A stretch of 9,366 nt of DNA from an uncultured Oxalobacteraceae bacterium. Lineage in GTDB: Bacteria; Pseudomonadota; Gammaproteobacteria; Burkholderiales; Burkholderiaceae. The notes under the pieces were generated by a model. It had not been told where the DNA came from and made no database searches. It saw only the letters and a program-made list of their open reading frames with translations. Location: the NCBI GenBank assembly GCA_946478765.1, contig CAMLDH010000130.1, positions 1 to 9,366 of the forward strand. The letters are read 5' to 3'. Below, piece after piece: positions 5,972-9,366 of the stretch (positions are counted from its first letter, which is position 1; every line of letters starts with the position of its first letter). The position numbers and the translations under genes were made by a program.

Positions 5972-6391
5972 ATGTTTCACGACTACAGCTGGACCATCCG
6001 GGTATATTACGAAGACACCGATACCGGCGGCGTCGTGTTCTATGCCAACTACCTCAAGTTCTTCGAACGCGCTCGCACCGAATGGCTGCGGGCGGCAGGC
6101 GTCAACCAGCGGGCATTGACCGAATCGCATGGTGTAATGTTTGTCGTCAAAAGCACCGCAGTCGATTATCATGCCCCGGCGAAATTAGATGATGAACTGA
6201 AATTGACTGTTGTGGTCGAACGGCTGGGACGTGCTTCCGTACAATTTATACAAGAAGCATGGCGCACAACCGGCGGCGAAATGGAATTGCTCACCACAGG
6301 AAGGATCAAGGTCGGCTGCGTCGATACCATGCATTTCCGTCCGAGCGCGATTCCCGATGAGGTTGTAGCAAAAATAACAAGTAAAGAATAA
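5972..6391 (+). CDS. ybgC: YbgC-type acyl-CoA thioesterase (hotdog fold), tol-pal associated
   Basis: A 139-residue single-domain 4HBT hotdog thioesterase. YbgC proteins hydrolyse short-chain or hydroxy-acyl-CoA esters in the cytoplasm, and the gene usually heads the tol-pal cluster, although its role there is not settled. The active-site block is RVYYEDTDTGGVVFYANYLK (residues 10-29), with D17 as the likely catalytic Asp, followed by the family motif FFERARTEWLR (30-40). Where E. coli YbgC has His in YHASY, this protein has Tyr (FYANY). I believe this is not rare in betaproteobacteria. The gene follows ydfG by 10 nt without a visible ribosome site, so it may be co-transcribed and coupled with it. 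A separate promoter precedes tolQ 105 nt downstream. Confidence 0.93.
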   Translation: MFHDYSWTIRVYYEDTDTGGVVFYANYLKFFERARTEWLRAAGVNQRALTESHGVMFVVKSTAVDYHAPAKLDDELKLTVVVERLGRASVQFIQEAWRTTGGEMELLTTGRIKVGCVDTMHFRPSAIPDEVVAKITSKE

Positions 6392-6412
6392 TTTCTCTTG
6401 TTCACAATAGTT

Positions 6413-6490
6413 TGATGTTTCAGCCTGGTCAACAAATCTGGCCGATTAAACGAGCAATGCCAGGCAGTTTCCCGCACCAAGGAAACATCA
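6413..6490. repeat. Nested inverted repeats between ybgC and tolQ
   Basis: The outer arms TGATGTTTC (6413-6421) and GAAACATCA (6482-6490) are perfectly complementary over 9 bp. The inner arms GCCTGG (6423-6428) and CCAGGC (6460-6465) are complementary over 6 bp. The right outer arm ends 5 bp before the -35 element of the tolQ promoter. No T run follows. It could be an mRNA 3' structure for ybgC, an operator, or a chance pairing. There is no gene in this gap (6392-6551). Confidence 0.4.
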
Positions 6491-6495
6491 GGTTT

Positions 6496-6524
6496 TTGAA
6501 AAAATATATTTGACCGAATACAAT
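6496..6524 (+). promoter_or_regulatory. Sigma-70-like promoter of the tolQRAB operon
   Basis: TTGAAA (6496-6501) and TACAAT (6519-6524) are separated by exactly 17 bp. Transcription would begin near 6531, giving a leader of about 21 nt to the tolQ ATG. The promoter overlaps the TTG at 6510 that could extend the tolQ frame, which argues for the ATG at 6552 as the true start. Confidence 0.6.
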
Positions 6525-6551
6525 TGGCAAACTGAACCGATAAGCACATCC

Positions 6552-7253
6552 ATGACCGTCACCCAAGATCTTTCCTTTCTTTCCCTGATCACCAATGCGT
6601 CGCTGCTCGTGCAACTCGTCATGGCCTTGCTGCTGGGCGTGTCCGTCATGAGCTGGACCTACATTTTTCGAAAAATGTTCGCAATCAGTAGCGCGCAAGG
6701 TCAGACCGAGGAATTCGAACGCGCATTCTGGTCGGGCGGCAATCTGAATGCGCTGTATCAGGATGCGGCCTCGAATCGACGCAAAAGCGCTGGCAAGACC
6801 GGTGCGCTGGAGCGCATCTTCGAATCGGGCATGAGCGAGTTCAGCAAGGTAAAAGCGTCGTTTACCAACAAGACCAATACCGACGCCGGCATCATGATCG
6901 ATGGCGCGCGCCGTGCAATGCGCGCCGCCTATCAACGCGAAATGGATGCGCTGGAGTCGCACCTGGCCTTTCTCGCTTCGGTCGGTTCGGTGTCGCCCTA
7001 CGTCGGCCTGTTCGGCACCGTGTGGGGCATCATGAATGCGTTTCGCGGCTTGGCCAATGTGCAGCAGGCGACGCTGGCCGCGGTCGCTCCCGGCATTGCC
7101 GAAGCGCTGATCGCGACCGCGATCGGCCTGTTCGCCGCGATCCCTGCGGTCGTTGCCTACAACCGCTATTCGCACGATATCGACCGCCTCGCGATCCGCT
7201 TCGAAAGCTTCATCGAAGAGTTCTCCAATATTCTGCAGCGGCAGGCAAGATAA
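6552..7253 (+). CDS. tolQ: Tol-Pal system proton-channel subunit TolQ
   Basis: A 233-residue inner-membrane protein of the MotA/TolQ/ExbB family. TolQ pentamers surround a TolR dimer and use the proton motive force to energise TolA. Three membrane helices are visible: about 18-39 (LLVQLVMALLLGVSVMSWTY), 136-163 (containing SPYVGLFGTVWGIM) and 172-203 (containing PGIAEALIATAIGLFAAIP). A cytoplasmic domain lies between the first two. The conserved pore threonines correspond to T156 (LFGTVWG) and T189 (ALIATAIG). I chose the ATG at 6552 because the only longer start, TTG at 6510, lies inside the promoter. The ribosome site is weak. The stop codon TAA overlaps the tolR ribosome site, so the two genes are closely linked, with 11 nt between the stop and the tolR ATG. 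Confidence 0.97.
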   Translation: MTVTQDLSFLSLITNASLLVQLVMALLLGVSVMSWTYIFRKMFAISSAQGQTEEFERAFWSGGNLNALYQDAASNRRKSAGKTGALERIFESGMSEFSKVKASFTNKTNTDAGIMIDGARRAMRAAYQREMDALESHLAFLASVGSVSPYVGLFGTVWGIMNAFRGLANVQQATLAAVAPGIAEALIATAIGLFAAIPAVVAYNRYSHDIDRLAIRFESFIEEFSNILQRQAR

Positions 7254-7264
7254 GGAGCGACGCC

Positions 7265-7699
7265 ATGGCTTCCTCGATGCGCGGCGGACGTACCCGCAAG
7301 TTCAAATCCGAAATCAATGTCGTGCCCTACATCGACGTGATGCTGGTGCTGCTCGTGATTTTCATGGTCGCGGCGCCGCTCACCAATCCTGGCGTCATCA
7401 ACTTGCCGACCGCGGAAAAATCCGCATTGCCGCCGACCGACTATATTCAAATCGTATTGAAGCCCGATGCCGCCGCGACCATCGGCATCAACGGACAAAA
7501 AAGCAGCGCCGGCAAAACCGACACCGCAGCGAACCGTCCGGCACTGATGCAAAAGCTGCGCGCGCTGCACGAGAAAAGTCCGGATCTGCCGGTGATGATT
7601 TCAGCCGACAAGAACATCAAATATGATGAAGTGATCCAGGTGATCTCGGAAGCGAAAAAATTCGGCATCAACCGTGTCGGACTCGCCACCAAGCAATGA
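7265..7699 (+). CDS. tolR: Tol-Pal system subunit TolR
   Basis: A 144-residue inner-membrane protein of the ExbD/TolR family. It has a short cytoplasmic tail rich in basic residues, one membrane helix (about 19-38, VVPYIDVMLVLLVIFMVAAP) and a periplasmic domain (about 45-144). D24 in the helix is the conserved proton-carrying aspartate (Asp23 in E. coli). The flanking EINVVPYIDVML block is a strong family signature. The ATG at 7265 is preceded by a textbook AAGGAG (7252-7257) at 7 nt, which overlaps the tolQ stop. The frame is open far upstream inside tolQ, but that part is a shadow. The tolA start follows the stop after 7 nt. It works with TolQ as the motor that drives TolA. Confidence 0.97.
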   Translation: MASSMRGGRTRKFKSEINVVPYIDVMLVLLVIFMVAAPLTNPGVINLPTAEKSALPPTDYIQIVLKPDAAATIGINGQKSSAGKTDTAANRPALMQKLRALHEKSPDLPVMISADKNIKYDEVIQVISEAKKFGINRVGLATKQ

Positions 7700-7706
7700 T
7701 CTCGCC

Positions 7707-8546
7707 ATGACTGCCGCGACTCCGTATTCCGTCCCGCAAGAACCCGGCCGCTGGCGCGCATTGACGCTGGCGGCGGTGGTGCATGCGGCGCTCTTTACTT
7801 TCCTGTGGTTCGGCGTGCGCTGGCAGAACGACACCCCGATCGCGATCGAAGCCGAAGTGTGGAGTCCGCAAGTGCGTGAAGCGGCGCCGCGCCCGGAGCC
7901 GGAACCCGAGGTGAAGCCCGAGGTGAAACCCGAGCCGCAACCGGTGGTCAAGGAAATACCGAAGCCGGTCGTGATTGCGCCGCCCGTGATCAAACCGGAT
8001 ATCGCGCTGGCGCAGGAAAAGGAAAAGAAACGCAAGGCACAGCAAGAAGAAAAGCGGATCGAGCAGGAAAAGGCAGATGCACTCGCCAGGAAAAAACGCG
8101 ACGCCGAGGATCTGAAGCAAAAGGAAGCCGCCGACAAGAAACGCAAAGAGGAGGCGGAGACCCAGCGACTCGCCAAAGCGCGCGATGAAGAGATGCGGCG
8201 CATTACCGGCGGCGTCACCGGCACCGGCGGCACGGGCACGGCGCCGAAGACGCAAGGCAGCCGCGGCAGCGCTGAATACGCCGGCCGCGTCGGCGCCAAG
8301 ATCAAGTCGAACACGATATTCAGCGTGCCCGACGATTTGCCGGGCAATCCTGCGGTCGAATATGCGGTCGAATTATTACCGGACGGATCGATACGCCGAC
8401 CGATCCGCAAGACCAAGCCGTCCGGCGTGCCCGGCTTTGATGAGGCGGTACTGAATGCAATTGAAAAGTCGCAGCCCTTCCCGCCCGATAAATCCGGCGC
8501 CGTGCCTTCCGGCTTCAACATCGTACATAGACCGAAAGATCAGTAA
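7707..8546 (+). CDS. tolA: Tol-Pal system inner-membrane anchor and linker TolA
   Basis: A 279-residue protein that spans the periplasm to transmit TolQR energy to TolB-Pal. It has a short cytoplasmic tail and one membrane helix (about 18-37, ALTLAAVVHAALFTFLWFGV). A proline/glutamate/valine-rich stretch (59-100) contains the repeat EVKPEVKPE. A charged alpha-helical domain II of only about 65 residues (about 101-166) follows, rich in Lys, Glu and Ala. A Gly/Thr linker (168-180) leads to the C-terminal TonB/TolA domain III (about 188-279, with YAGRVGAKIK and LLPDGSIRR). E. coli TolA is 421 residues, and most of the difference is in domain II. The serine of the E. coli SxxxH membrane motif (S18-H22) is Ala here (A22), while His (H26) is kept. 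The ATG at 7707 gives the short tail. A GTG at 7674 lies within tolR. No strong ribosome site is seen. Confidence 0.93.
   Translation: MTAATPYSVPQEPGRWRALTLAAVVHAALFTFLWFGVRWQNDTPIAIEAEVWSPQVREAAPRPEPEPEVKPEVKPEPQPVVKEIPKPVVIAPPVIKPDIALAQEKEKKRKAQQEEKRIEQEKADALARKKRDAEDLKQKEAADKKRKEEAETQRLAKARDEEMRRITGGVTGTGGTGTAPKTQGSRGSAEYAGRVGAKIKSNTIFSVPDDLPGNPAVEYAVELLPDGSIRRPIRKTKPSGVPGFDEAVLNAIEKSQPFPPDKSGAVPSGFNIVHRPKDQ
7905..7934 (+). repeat. In-frame 12-bp tandem repeat in tolA
   Basis: The unit CCCGAGGTGAAG occurs twice with one base changed in the second copy, followed by a partial third copy (CCCGAG). It encodes PEVKPEVKPE in the extended linker after the membrane helix. It could vary in length between strains by slippage, in whole-codon steps. 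Confidence 0.7.
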
Positions 8547-8549
8547 TCC

Positions 8550-9366
8550 ATGATGAAAAACTTATTTTTGCGCACTCTGGCGGCCGTTGTCTTGATGACG
8601 GCCACACTCGCCTATGCTCAATTGCGCGTCGAGATTTCAGGCGTCGGCGCAAATCAAATTCCGATTGCCGTTGCCGGCTTCGCCGATGAATCGCTGTCGC
8701 CCCATCAAATCAGCGCCATCATCAAGGCCGACCTGTCGCGCAGCGGCTATTTCAAGATCATCGAGACCGGCAACGTGATGTCGGAAACGACCGCGATCAA
8801 TTTCAGCGAATGGAAATCGCGCGGCGCCGACGCGCTGGTAGTGGGCAGCGTGCAGCGTCTGGTCGATGGCCGCTTCGATGTGCGTTACAAATTATTGGAC
8901 ACCGTCAAATCCTCGCAAGTATCAGCGTTGGCGCTGGCAGTGCAACCGCAATTCACGCGCATATCGGGCCACAAGATCGCCGATGATATTTACGAGAAGT
9001 TGCTCGGCGCGCGCGGCGCCTTTGCGACCCGCATCGCCTACGTCACCAAAGCAGGCCGCGAGTACCGGCTTGAAGTCGCCGATTCGGACGGTGAAGGCAC
9101 CCAGGTTGCGCTGCGTTCCAATGAGCCGATCATCTCGCCGGCCTGGTCGCCGGATGGGACAAAAGTAGCGTACGTGTCGTTTGAAAACAAGAAGCCGGTA
9201 GTCTATGTACAAGACCTGATCAACCGCCAACGCACGATTGTCGCCAACCAGAAAGGCAGCAATTCCGCCCCTTCCTGGTCGCCGGACGGCCGCAAGCTGG
9301 CGGTCGCGTTGACGCGCGACGGCTTGACGCAGGTGTATATAGTCAATGCCGACGGCAGCAATTTGC
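8550..9366 (+). CDS. tolB: Periplasmic Tol-Pal protein TolB, N-terminal part
   Basis: The first 272 codons of TolB, cut by the right edge (the full protein is usually about 430 residues). TolB shuttles between Pal and TolA in the periplasm. A Sec signal peptide covers residues 1-23 (MMKNLFLRTLAAVVLMTATL then AYA|QLRVEI). The N-terminal domain (about 24-160) has IPIAVAGFADE, the block IIKADLSRSGYFKII and YKLLDT. Beta-propeller blades begin afterwards, with the repeated signatures SPAWSPDGTKVAYVS and APSWSPDGRKLAVAL. Two adjacent ATG codons (8550 and 8553) are possible starts and cannot be told apart. The start follows the tolA stop by 3 nt with no clear ribosome site, so coupling to tolA is likely. 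pal would be expected downstream, outside the window. Confidence 0.96.
   Translation, partial: MMKNLFLRTLAAVVLMTATLAYAQLRVEISGVGANQIPIAVAGFADESLSPHQISAIIKADLSRSGYFKIIETGNVMSETTAINFSEWKSRGADALVVGSVQRLVDGRFDVRYKLLDTVKSSQVSALALAVQPQFTRISGHKIADDIYEKLLGARGAFATRIAYVTKAGREYRLEVADSDGEGTQVALRSNEPIISPAWSPDGTKVAYVSFENKKPVVYVQDLINRQRTIVANQKGSNSAPSWSPDGRKLAVALTRDGLTQVYIVNADGSNL

Noticed and set aside
6429..7175. A 248-codon minus-strand frame across tolQ
   Set aside because: It lies opposite the conserved TolQ membrane helices and has no recognisable motif. It is a shadow of tolQ.
7601..8521. A 306-codon minus-strand frame across tolA
   Set aside because: Its Ser/Phe/Arg-rich product is the reverse complement of the Lys/Glu/Ala-rich TolA domain, and the plus strand fits the tolRAB gene order exactly.

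Overview
The window reads as ordinary chromosomal DNA from a betaproteobacterium of the order Burkholderiales. The Oxalobacteraceae (Herminiimonas-like) are my best guess. This rests on protein-family resemblance, on moderate G+C coding DNA with A/T-rich gaps, and on the gene neighbourhood (glyA-nrdR beside a minor-pilin operon and the tol operon). No database search was possible. I see no mobile element, CRISPR array, tRNA or rRNA.

Left part, minus strand (1-2756): a tightly coupled type IV pilus minor-pilin operon, transcribed right to left as pilV-pilW-pilX-pilY1, with pilY1 running off the left edge. The pilV/pilW and pilW/pilX junctions are 4-bp ATGA overlaps and pilX/pilY1 is TAATG. A candidate promoter lies in the 124-bp gap before pilV. 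No fimT/fimU-type pilin precedes pilV. The upstream gene is nrdR.

Middle part, minus strand (2881-5119): glyA (serine hydroxymethyltransferase) followed by nrdR (ribonucleotide reductase repressor), separated by a 217-bp gap with two hairpins. The 5' leader of glyA carries a clear ZTP (pfl-motif) riboswitch. It has a good sigma-70 promoter just upstream, a terminator-like expression platform that shares bases with the 3' end of the aptamer, and a further leader of about 115 nt to the glyA start. This is the most informative non-coding element in the window: it links one-carbon/purine status (ZMP/ZTP) to synthesis of 5,10-methylene-THF.

Right part, plus strand (5215-9366): a YdfG-type short-chain dehydrogenase, divergent from glyA, then ybgC and the classical Tol operon tolQ-tolR-tolA-tolB, with tolB cut by the right edge (pal would be expected next). 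A good sigma-70-like promoter lies between ybgC and tolQ, beside a nested inverted repeat. TolQ-TolR-TolA form the proton-motive-force-driven inner-membrane complex that works through periplasmic TolB and Pal to keep the outer membrane tethered and to constrict it at division.

I found no convincing new multi-gene system. The points worth following up are the riboswitch and its unusual expression platform, the compact 41-nt hairpin after glyA, the inverted repeats before tolQ, and a missing membrane serine in TolA.
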